Part shown: piece after piece, positions 23,100 to 30,258 of the stretch
Position numbering within the stretch: position 1 is the first letter of the stretch
Layout of the letters: every line of letters begins with the position of its first letter
Assembly: GCA_903865035.1 (NCBI GenBank)
Contig: CAIPII010000162.1
Span: forward strand, 1 to 36,522
From: an uncultured Burkholderiales bacterium
GTDB lineage: Bacteria; Pseudomonadota; Gammaproteobacteria; Burkholderiales; Burkholderiaceae_C
Length of the DNA stretch: 36,522 nucleotides
Direction: 5' to 3'
Made by a program: the position numbers and the translations under genes
Notes under the pieces: generated by a model
What the model was told of the DNA's origin: nothing
The model's input: only the letters and a program-made list of their open reading frames with translations
Database searches by the model: none

Positions 23100-24155
23100 T
23101 CATTCAGGCTCAATGCCCGCTTGCTTGAGTACTCGAGTCCATTTGGAGACTTCGGATTTCAAAAATGCATCAGTTTCTTGGGGTGAGAGTTGCAAAATGC
23201 GCCCACTGCCTTGCTGAAGTCTTGATTTGACATCGGCGTTTTGCATGGCTTTGTCGATTTCTGATCTGAGCCTTTCCACGATAGGTGCGGGTGTTTTGGC
23301 AGGCGTGAATAACCCAAACCAAGTCTCCATCTCCAAATCCATCGTGCCAGTTTCTTTGAGGGTGGGAATGCTTGGCGCATCTGTTGCTCTTAATTTTGAA
23401 GAAACAGCCAAGCCCTTGACCTGTCCAGATTCCAAGTAAGGGCGTGTGTTGGTTGAATTGTCAAAGAAAAGATCGACTCGACCTGCGATCAAATCCATGT
23501 AAACAGGTTGAGCACCTTTGTAGGGTACAAGCAGGATGTCCACGGCGCCTAGACTTTTGAGTAAGGTGCCCAAAATGAACTGACCACTCCCGGGGCCACT
23601 TGACCCTATGGCAAGCTTTCCAGGGTTGGCTTTAGCAAATGCGATGAGCTCCCTTAAATTATTGGCAGGCAGCTCCTTGGTGCCAATGAGTGTGTAGGAG
23701 TGACTCACCACCAGCTTCAATGGAATGAAATCATTGAGTGGGTCATAACCGGTTTGCTTGTAAAGCCCCATGTTCAAGGCCAAATTTGACAAGCCCCCAA
23801 CCAAAAGATGGTAGCCATCAGCTGGTGCTTTTGCAGCGCTTTGGGTGCCCACCAATGTGCCGCTGCCGGGGCGATTTTCAACAATGAATTGCTGGCCCAT
23901 TTGCTCTGAGAGTTTGTTCCCAAGGACTCGAGCCACCAAGTCAAAGCCGCCGCCTGCAGTCGAAGGGGCAATGACTTGAATTGGGTGTGAGGGGTAGGGA
24001 GGTGAATTGGTTTGAGCGTTGCTCAATGGGCAAGTCAGCGCAATCAAACTGGCCAAGGTCAATTGAATGCCGATGCGGCCAAGATGTCGTGAGTTTGGAT
24101 AAAAGATCATGGACTCGATGAATGTGATTTTGAAGGTTGAAGAAAGAGCATGCAT
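23100..24155 (-). CDS. Bug/TctC-family periplasmic solute-binding protein
   Basis: Predicted periplasmic receptor, 351 aa from the first ATG or 336 aa from the ATG at 24110. A signal peptide (IQLTLASLIALTCPLSNAQ) precedes PYPSHPIQVIAPSTAGGGFDLVARVLG. Further TctC signatures are PADGYHLLVGG, GYDPLNDFIPLKLVV, LLVPYKGAQPVYMDLIAGRVDLFFD and IPTLKETGTMDLEMETWFGLF. It leads the operon with the SnoaL-like and Tat-amidohydrolase genes and is divergent from the ThDP enzyme gene. The operon suggests that the bound ligand is a substrate or product of the exported enzymes. Neither possible ATG has a clear ribosome site. No TctA/TctB genes accompany it. Confidence 0.9.
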   Translation of the reverse strand: MHALSSTFKITFIESMIFYPNSRHLGRIGIQLTLASLIALTCPLSNAQTNSPPYPSHPIQVIAPSTAGGGFDLVARVLGNKLSEQMGQQFIVENRPGSGTLVGTQSAAKAPADGYHLLVGGLSNLALNMGLYKQTGYDPLNDFIPLKLVVSHSYTLIGTKELPANNLRELIAFAKANPGKLAIGSSGPGSGQFILGTLLKSLGAVDILLVPYKGAQPVYMDLIAGRVDLFFDNSTNTRPYLESGQVKGLAVSSKLRATDAPSIPTLKETGTMDLEMETWFGLFTPAKTPAPIVERLRSEIDKAMQNADVKSRLQQGSGRILQLSPQETDAFLKSEVSKWTRVLKQAGIEPE

Positions 24156-24444
24156 TCAACACAATCAAATTCTTTGAATCAGAACCAGAATTGATTGTGC
24201 AAAACTTCACATGCTTGGACTCGAATGGAATCCTTCAACGCTCAAATGTGAGCCCCTATTGAACAACAATTTGCAATGAAGAGCGGTCAGGGTTAACGCT
24301 TAATGCTGCAACTCAATGTTCACATGCAAAGCTTTTTTCGTTTGGTTTTTTGGTTTGTTCATCATGCAAGAACTCTCAACCACAGGTCTCCCTCATAGGT
24401 GAACCTTCTCTTGCTCAGGCTTTGTAAAAACAGTATGGTTAGCG

Positions 24445-24471
24445 TTGAAAAAATCAATGCTCACATATAAA
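24445..24471 (+). promoter_or_regulatory. candidate sigma70 promoter of the ThDP-enzyme gene
   Basis: TTGAAA (24445-24450) and TATAAA (24466-24471) are good -35 and -10 matches, but the 15-nt spacer is short. The predicted start is near 24478, giving a leader of about 65 nt that contains AAGGA (24532-24536) just before the ATG. Confidence 0.45.
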
Positions 24472-24480
24472 CACCATTGA

Positions 24481-24494
24481 GTTTGCATACAAAC
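24481..24494. promoter_or_regulatory. candidate operator GTTTGCATACAAAC
   Basis: Inverted repeat GTTTG N4 CAAAC, placed across the predicted transcription start of the ThDP-enzyme gene where a repressor would block it. Its core TTGCATACAA differs by one base from TTGTATACAA-type sites used by GntR (FadR/VanR subgroup) repressors of aromatic and organic-acid genes. No GntR gene is present in the window. Confidence 0.45.
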
Positions 24495-24541
24495 GCAGGT
24501 GCTTGAAAGCGAGCCAACAAATAAGTCTATGAAGGATTGAC

Positions 24542-26545
24542 ATGAAAGACGAGCCCAAACAAGCCACCCCTTCGACTCCAAATTCAGCGCCCACTTTTGC
24601 CAGACGTCAGTTTTTGGGAAATGTGGTTGCTGGATCAGCTGCGGGTGTGGTCGCAGCCACAACGGGAGCGGCTGCAGCTGCAGCGGAGAGCACGCAAGAC
24701 GCCAAAAAGCCCTCTGCTTTACCCCCATCACTTAGAGGGATCGCCAATGAGTCGGGTGAAGTGCCCGATATGGGGCGTGTTGGGGGTGTTGCCGGCTCAG
24801 ACTTCATGGTCGATGTGATCAAGACCTTGGATATCAAATACACACCGACCAACTGTGCATCTAGTTTCAGAGCGATACACGAGTCTTTGATTGACTATGG
24901 ACAAAACACAGCACCAGAATACATCAGCTGCATGCACGAGGAGTCAGGTGTCGCCATGGCTCATGGCTACTTCAAGATTGCAGGCAAACCCCTCATGACC
25001 ATTTGCCATGGAACGGTTGGATTGATGCACGCCACCATGGGCATCTACAACGCTTGGTGTGACCGAGTTCCTGTCATCATCGTTGGAGGCAATGACACCG
25101 ACTCGGCCTACCGCCCTCCGATGGTGCCCACCTACCATGCTGCGCAAGACATCAATGCCATCGTTCGCGATTACACCAAGTGGGACGATGCTCCAGTTTC
25201 ATTGCAACATTTTGCCAATTCATTTGTCAGGGCCTACAAGGTCGCAATGACACCTCCTTATGGGCCCGTGGCCATTTCTCTTGACTTGGGGCTGCAGCAA
25301 GAGCCCGTGCATAAAAAGGGAGGAGTCCTTCCATCCATCCCACGCTACATTCCAAGCTCACCCCCACAAGGCGACAGTGGTGCGGTGCGTGAGGCAGCTC
25401 GCTTGCTCGTACAAGCGCAAAATCCATTGATCATTGCTGACCGATGTGCCAGAACGCCCAAGGGCATTGAGCTCTTGATTCAATTGGCCGAATTGCTGCA
25501 AGTTCAAGTGGTTGACCAAGGCAGTCGCATGAATTTTCCAAGAACCCATTACCTGAGCACCTCAGCGCAAGCGGTTGGACAAGCCGATGTTATTTTGGGG
25601 CTGGAGTTGTCTGATTTTTGGGGAACGGTGAACACCTACACCGATAACGGCGAATACGAAGGGGTGGGTACTCAAAGCTCTAAACTGCAGCCCCAAGCCA
25701 AGTTGATCAGCATCAATTCGGCAGACTTGATCACCAAAGCGAACTATCAAGATTTTCAAAAGTTTCAAGTCATTGACGTTCAAATGCCTGCTGACGCAGA
25801 GGCCACCTTGCCCGCCCTCATTGAGGCTGTGCGCCAAGCACTCACACCAGATAAAAAGGATGTCATTGCAAAAAGGGCAGAGCGTGCCAAGAAGGCTTTT
25901 GCTGCTGATTTTGCCAAAACACAAGCCGCAGCCGCTGTCGCTTGGAATGCAAGCCCCATCAGCACCGCACGCTTGGTCATGGAAACCTTCAACGCCATCA
26001 AACACCTGGACTGGTCACTGGTGGCATCTGAGGGCAATGTGAGCAATTGGCCCAATCGTTTGTGGCCCATGGAGAAAGCACACCATTGGATTGGTCGCTC
26101 TGGAGGTTTTGGTGTCGGTTATGGTGCTCCTGCATCTGTGGGTGCGGCACTGGCCAATCGCGATTTGGGACGTTTTTCTGTGAGCATTCAATCCGATGGG
26201 GACTTGATGTACGCGCCGGGTGTGCTTTGGACGGCAGCACATCACAAGATCCCCTTGTTATCGGTCATGCACAACAACAGAGGTTGGCACCAAGAGTTGA
26301 TGCACGTACAACGCATGGCGGATTTTAGAAATCGCCGTGTGAACTTGGGGCAAGACATGGGTCCCATTGGAACCAGCATCCAAAACCCAGATATTCAGTA
26401 CCACGAGTTGGCCAAATCCATGGGTTGGTGGGCCAAGGGCCCCATCACCCGTCCAGAGGACCTGGGGCCAGCGTTGAAGGAAGCGGTTGAAGTGGTGAAA
26501 TCCGGTCATCCCGCGTTGCTCAACGTGTGGACTCAACCGCGCTGA
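24542..26545 (+). CDS. Tat-exported thiamine diphosphate-dependent enzyme
   Basis: A 667-aa protein with the three-domain architecture of the acetolactate synthase/benzoylformate decarboxylase superfamily, but with an N-terminal twin-arginine signal (FARRQFLGNVVAGSAAGVVAA, Arg21-Arg22, Ala-rich h-region, cleavage near residue 48). The PYR domain carries the cofactor-activating Glu133 in MHEESGVAMAHGYFKIAGKP. The PP domain has the Mg/ThDP motif SDGDLMY (Asp552-Gly-Asp554) ending at HNNRGW (Asn578-Asn579). Both catalytic halves therefore look intact. It should cleave or form a C-C bond next to a carbonyl, for example 2-oxo acid decarboxylation, in the periplasm. It is 34 nt upstream of a cytochrome c gene, so an oxidative reaction feeding electrons to the cytochrome is possible. 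Ordinary cytoplasmic IlvB is ruled out by the Tat signal and lack of an IlvN partner. Confidence 0.85.
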   Translation: MKDEPKQATPSTPNSAPTFARRQFLGNVVAGSAAGVVAATTGAAAAAAESTQDAKKPSALPPSLRGIANESGEVPDMGRVGGVAGSDFMVDVIKTLDIKYTPTNCASSFRAIHESLIDYGQNTAPEYISCMHEESGVAMAHGYFKIAGKPLMTICHGTVGLMHATMGIYNAWCDRVPVIIVGGNDTDSAYRPPMVPTYHAAQDINAIVRDYTKWDDAPVSLQHFANSFVRAYKVAMTPPYGPVAISLDLGLQQEPVHKKGGVLPSIPRYIPSSPPQGDSGAVREAARLLVQAQNPLIIADRCARTPKGIELLIQLAELLQVQVVDQGSRMNFPRTHYLSTSAQAVGQADVILGLELSDFWGTVNTYTDNGEYEGVGTQSSKLQPQAKLISINSADLITKANYQDFQKFQVIDVQMPADAEATLPALIEAVRQALTPDKKDVIAKRAERAKKAFAADFAKTQAAAAVAWNASPISTARLVMETFNAIKHLDWSLVASEGNVSNWPNRLWPMEKAHHWIGRSGGFGVGYGAPASVGAALANRDLGRFSVSIQSDGDLMYAPGVLWTAAHHKIPLLSVMHNNRGWHQELMHVQRMADFRNRRVNLGQDMGPIGTSIQNPDIQYHELAKSMGWWAKGPITRPEDLGPALKEAVEVVKSGHPALLNVWTQPR

Positions 26546-26579
26546 TTCAACCCATTGGAAAAAAAAAGGACAACCCATC

Positions 26580-26990
26580 ATGTTGATACTCAATCGATCG
26601 ATCAGCCCAAGCAAAGCTTTGTTGCGAAACAAAAAGCCTGCAATTCGCTCATATGTTGCTTGTCTGAGCGCAAGCATCTTGCTCCTTTTCTCGACTCAAA
26701 ATTCGCTTGCAGCTTCTGCGGAAAAAGGGCGTGAAAATTTCATGAAAAATGGTTGCTGGCAATGTCACGGCACTTGGGGGCAAGGCGGCTCAGCTGGCTT
26801 GAAGCTTGCACCCAACCCCAAGCCACTTGCCTACATATCCGCTTTCATTCGCAACTCCAACGGCCCCATGCCGCCCTACACCACCAAAGTGTTGTCGGAG
26901 GAGGACTTGGGCGATATATACGCTTTTCTCCAATCCATTCCAGCCTCGCCCGACCCCAAAACCATTCCGCTGCTCAATGACTTGAAGTGA
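26580..26990 (+). CDS. periplasmic mono-heme c-type cytochrome
   Basis: Small class I cytochrome c, 136 aa. A signal peptide (hydrophobic SYVACLSASILLLFSTQNSLAASA, cleavage near residue 46) precedes AEKGRENFMKNGCWQCHGTWGQGG. The heme-attachment motif is CWQCH (Cys59, Cys62, His63). The likely distal ligand is Met97 in NSNGPMPPY, followed by LSEEDLGDIYAFLQSIP, which is typical of cytochromes acting as single-electron carriers for periplasmic dehydrogenases. The gene is 34 nt behind the Tat-exported ThDP enzyme with its own AAGGA site, so the two are co-transcribed. An electron-acceptor role for that enzyme is inferred. Confidence 0.9.
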   Translation: MLILNRSISPSKALLRNKKPAIRSYVACLSASILLLFSTQNSLAASAEKGRENFMKNGCWQCHGTWGQGGSAGLKLAPNPKPLAYISAFIRNSNGPMPPYTTKVLSEEDLGDIYAFLQSIPASPDPKTIPLLNDLK

Positions 26991-27016
26991 AGTTTAGGTG
27001 AACAGCAAGCCGAATT

Positions 27017-27067
27017 AAAAAACCTCTTGAGGCTTGAGCAATTTGTCTCAAGTCCTTCAAGAGGTTT
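27017..27067 (-). terminator. terminator of the long minus-strand operon
   Basis: AAACCTCTTGA/TCAAGAGGTTT (11 bp) encloses an inner stem CTTGAG/CTCAAG with an 8-nt loop. On the minus strand it ends in TTTTTT (27022-27017), so it closes the operon whose last gene is the UbiD-like gene. It has no comparable T-run for the convergent cytochrome gene. Confidence 0.8.
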
Positions 27068-27135
27068 AGAGCTTGGATTCAAGAGCGGTGCAAGTCGTCC
27101 CACAAGGCCTGAGCTGCAGCAGGTCCTTTGAGTCT

Positions 27136-28953
27136 TTAACGTTTGACTTTTTTGGCGGCTTTGGACGCAACCCCCTTTGCACCTGACTTGCTTTTTTGTG
27201 CACTCTTGGCTGATCGATGGGTTGAGGCTTGAGCCTTGAGTCCCTCTTCAAAGCTTTCCTCGATGTGGTGTTTGATCTCTGTGTTCATGGCCACATCGCG
27301 TCTTCTTTGTTTGGCGATTTCAGCGCCAGTGATGAAGTAATCGCTCTTGACTGCTCGTTTGGCCATGAGCTCATTGCGATCGCTCCAGTCGCCAAGTGAG
27401 TATCCAAACCAAGGCGCCTCGGGTTTCAATTCAGGCAGTTTGAGCTCTTGCCATATCGCCTTGGCATGCTCCATGTATTCGCGCTTGGGGAGCGCAATCG
27501 GTGGGAAGTTGTCCTTGAGGGTTGCATCGATCAATAGGGCAGCATCCTCTCCGTGGTTCCTTGGGCTTCTGGGTCCGTGCCCTGGATCGCGGTGGTGCAG
27601 CACTTGCATGTCGAGTGCAAAGTTGGCCCTGTAGCTCATGGCCCAAAGCAGTGCGTCTGCATTGTCTGGATCAATGTCATCGTTGATTGCAATGACAAAT
27701 TTACCGCCCGAGCGCAGCAAAGAGGACGCCCCGTAGAGCGCTCTCCAAACCTCAGTGGGCGGGGTTTTTCGATCGACGACCACGGCAATGACTTTGCGCA
27801 AATTGGTGAGCGGTTCATGCATGGACACGCGCAGCACACCCTTGATGCCCAAGTTGCGCTTCAAGTGGTTGGTGAAAACAGGCTCAAGGGCAACGCGCTT
27901 GATCAAGCTCGACTCTGATGGAGTGACCTGAGAGATGATGGAGGTCAGAATTGCTTTTTTGCGCCGCGTGATGGCCGTGACCTCCATGTAGGCATTGAAC
28001 TCTTGCAAGTTCACGTGTCCATGGGACTCGCCAAAGGGTGCTTCGGGTTCAAGCCACTCTGTCGAGATGAAGCCTTCAATCACGATCTCCGCCTCCGCTG
28101 GCACCATGAGATCGACCGTTTTGCACTTCACCACATTGATGGGTTCGCCCACCAAGCCACCAGCCACATCCAACTCATCGGTGTCTTCGGAGAGTTTTTG
28201 CACCGATGTGAAGGCCACACTGGGTGGGCAGCCCAAAATCACTGCTGCGGGCAGTTTTTGGCCTTTGGCCTTGGCTTTTTCCCAGTGCGTGTAAATGCCA
28301 GGTTGGTTCTCCAGTGATGGATTCATCCCCAAGCGTGTGGGTGACTTCACCTGGCCACGGTACACGCCCATGTTTTGTATCCCAGTTTCGGGATCTTTGG
28401 TGATGTATTGCGAGAGCGTGGTGTAAGGTGCGTTGTCCCAGCCAGGAGAGGAGATGGGAACAGGAATGCCATCCAAGCCTTGACCCGGCTTTAAAAGATC
28501 TTTGCCCATGTAGACAATCTCTTGGCAGGGAGCTTCTTTGACCAAATTGGGTTTGATGGGATGAGAGATGGCATGGTTCCAAGTCTTGCCAATGTCTTCG
28601 ATTTTGCAGTTCATGCCAATGCTGTAGATCTCGCGATTTGCTGCCAAAGCACCCACCACGACTGGGATGTCATATTGGTGACCTTTGGAGTCGGTCACAT
28701 TGGTGAACAAGAAGGCCTTGCGATTGGGCTCGGTGATGCCGCCCCTGAATTGCCACCTCACCAAGGGATGCATTTCTGTGTCTTTGTTGATCTTTCGATC
28801 AATGGTGACCAAGAGACCCGCCTCATCCAAAGCCTTCAAGTGCTCGTGCAAGTCTGCATAAGAGCGCGCGTTGGTGGAGGAAGGTTGACTTGATGTTTCG
28901 GCGTTCACTTTTTTCGTTTTTGCAGTGGCCTTTGAAGTGGGTGTTTTTTTCAT
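27136..28953 (-). CDS. UbiD-family prenylated-FMN decarboxylase with basic tails
   Basis: Non-oxidative (de)carboxylase of the UbiD family, 605 aa, longer than the usual 450-510. Metal and prFMN-site residues are visible: Asn194 and Arg199 in QNMGVYRGQV, His223 in THWEK, Glu270 in LVGEP, and Glu304/Glu309 in EPEAPFGESHGHV, matching the catalytic Arg-Glu-Glu set of Fdc1. Extra length comes from a Lys/Thr/Ser-rich N-terminus (MKKTPTSKATAKTKKVN) and a Lys/Ala-rich, histone-H1-like C-terminus (SAKSAQKSKSGAKGVASKAAKKVKR). It should decarboxylate an aromatic, heteroaromatic or unsaturated acid in the cytoplasm. It is last in the operon, with AGGA 8 nt before the ATG. No UbiX prenyltransferase gene is in the window. 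Confidence 0.9.
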   Translation of the reverse strand: MKKTPTSKATAKTKKVNAETSSQPSSTNARSYADLHEHLKALDEAGLLVTIDRKINKDTEMHPLVRWQFRGGITEPNRKAFLFTNVTDSKGHQYDIPVVVGALAANREIYSIGMNCKIEDIGKTWNHAISHPIKPNLVKEAPCQEIVYMGKDLLKPGQGLDGIPVPISSPGWDNAPYTTLSQYITKDPETGIQNMGVYRGQVKSPTRLGMNPSLENQPGIYTHWEKAKAKGQKLPAAVILGCPPSVAFTSVQKLSEDTDELDVAGGLVGEPINVVKCKTVDLMVPAEAEIVIEGFISTEWLEPEAPFGESHGHVNLQEFNAYMEVTAITRRKKAILTSIISQVTPSESSLIKRVALEPVFTNHLKRNLGIKGVLRVSMHEPLTNLRKVIAVVVDRKTPPTEVWRALYGASSLLRSGGKFVIAINDDIDPDNADALLWAMSYRANFALDMQVLHHRDPGHGPRSPRNHGEDAALLIDATLKDNFPPIALPKREYMEHAKAIWQELKLPELKPEAPWFGYSLGDWSDRNELMAKRAVKSDYFITGAEIAKQRRRDVAMNTEIKHHIEESFEEGLKAQASTHRSAKSAQKSKSGAKGVASKAAKKVKR

Positions 28954-29018
28954 GAGGAGGGTCCTGAGTTTTTAAAATTGAATTGGTGTTTCAAGCGGGG
29001 TCATTTGGTTGGCTTGGA

Positions 29019-30158
29019 TCACTTGGGCACTTTGGTCACCGTTTGTTCGTATAGGCGGGTCCACTTGGCATAGTTGTCGATGATGAAGACGGGATCCACC
29101 ACATTGATCTTGAGATTGGGATAATTGTTGGGCACCTTGGTGCTGATCGTGTAGTAGTTCAGCTGTGCCAGCAACTTTTGGGTCTCAGCCGAGAGCAAGT
29201 AGTCGTAAAAGAGCAGTGCGGCATAAGGGTGTTGGGCATTTTTATACACCCCCATGTTAAAACCTTGTGCGACCACTGGATCCAGCGCAAACCAATCGAC
29301 GGGTTTACCTGCTTTTTTGTCCTTTTCAGGTAAATCAATGTAGACCGTAAGCCCCATGGGAACTTCGCCAGCGACCACCAAGTTGTGCAGCAAAGAAACG
29401 CCCAAACGAGTGGAGATGCCGTTTTTGCTCACAATGTCTTTGAAGGTGCTGATGCCTTTTTCCTCGCCCATGGTGGTCACCACTTTGGAGAACCATTCTT
29501 CGGCCTTGGTCTCGATGCCCAAATTGCCCTTCCACCTGGGATCAGACAAATCGGACCATTGCTTGGGTAAATTCTCAACCTTGATCAAGTTGGTGTTGTA
29601 GCTTTGAACCATGACATTGAACACAAAGGAGCTCCACTGGTGGTGGTCGGGCAAAGCCGTGGCGATCATGTCTTTGAAGTAGGGGGAGTAAACCGGTTGC
29701 AACAAATGCTCTTTATAAAGCGCGTACATCTCACTGGCCGGTGTCATGATCAAGTCCACCTCTTGGTGTTTTGAGCTGGCCTCCCTCACCACGCGTTGCA
29801 GCACATTGTCTGAGCCCGATCTCCAATACTTCACCTTGATGCCGGTTTGGCGCTCAAAGGGTGCAATGATGAGCGGCATGTCTTGTGGTCTAAAGGCTGT
29901 GTAGATGCTCAGCACGCCTTCCTCTTTGGCCTTTTGAGCCACTCGTTCAGCCCGATCAGCCTTGTCGTTGAGCAAATCTGCGCCAGTCTGCGCGTTGGCC
30001 ACTTGAAGGCAAAGACCCAATAGCAAAGTGCTACACAGTCGCAGAACAGTTGAGCGGTTCAATTTCAACTGATAAAGCGCCTTGTCAATCTTCCAAGGTC
30101 CATGGGCTGAAGGGTTGCTGGATAAAACAAGTGGTCTTGAGGTGTTCATCTGAGGCAT
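29019..30158 (-). CDS. ABC-type extracellular solute-binding protein (Fe3+/AfuA-like fold)
   Basis: Periplasmic binding protein of family 1/AfuA type, 379 aa from the first ATG. The fold signature is clear: AKEEGVLSIYTAFRPQDMPLIIAPFERQTGIKVKYWRSGSDNVLQRVVREASSKHQEVDLIMTP, LPKQWSDLSDPRWKGNLGIE, and QHPYAALLFYDYLLSAETQKLLA. The N-terminus to 30158 gives an unusually long hydrophilic leader. A TTG at 30068 would start MKLNRSTVLRLCSTLLLGLCLQVANA, a textbook signal peptide, and may be the true start. There are no ABC permease or ATPase genes next to it, so it is an orphan receptor inside a catabolic operon. The family binds Fe3+, but also phosphonates, polyamines and organic acids; an organic ligand fits the context better. 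Confidence 0.85.
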   Translation of the reverse strand: MPQMNTSRPLVLSSNPSAHGPWKIDKALYQLKLNRSTVLRLCSTLLLGLCLQVANAQTGADLLNDKADRAERVAQKAKEEGVLSIYTAFRPQDMPLIIAPFERQTGIKVKYWRSGSDNVLQRVVREASSKHQEVDLIMTPASEMYALYKEHLLQPVYSPYFKDMIATALPDHHQWSSFVFNVMVQSYNTNLIKVENLPKQWSDLSDPRWKGNLGIETKAEEWFSKVVTTMGEEKGISTFKDIVSKNGISTRLGVSLLHNLVVAGEVPMGLTVYIDLPEKDKKAGKPVDWFALDPVVAQGFNMGVYKNAQHPYAALLFYDYLLSAETQKLLAQLNYYTISTKVPNNYPNLKINVVDPVFIIDNYAKWTRLYEQTVTKVPK

Positions 30159-30258
30159 TTTGAGGTTGGGTTCAATCTAAGGCATGAAGCGCATTCAATG
30201 GCGCAATGCGAGCAAGGCAGGCGTCAAGGGCAGAAGTTCAAATCGTGAACTGGATGCT

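Larger units (their letters stand above)
24156..24541. other. divergent intergenic control region
   Basis: 386 bases between the divergent TctC-operon and ThDP-enzyme genes. I see no credible coding sequence. It contains a T-rich stretch around 24333-24360, a sigma70-like promoter for the rightward gene (24445-24471) and a palindrome overlapping its predicted mRNA start (24481-24494). No clear promoter for the leftward operon was identified. Confidence 0.7.

Noticed and set aside
24542-26545. Acetolactate synthase large subunit (IlvB)
   Set aside because: A twin-arginine signal peptide, absence of ilvN and co-transcription with a cytochrome c argue against branched-chain amino acid synthesis.
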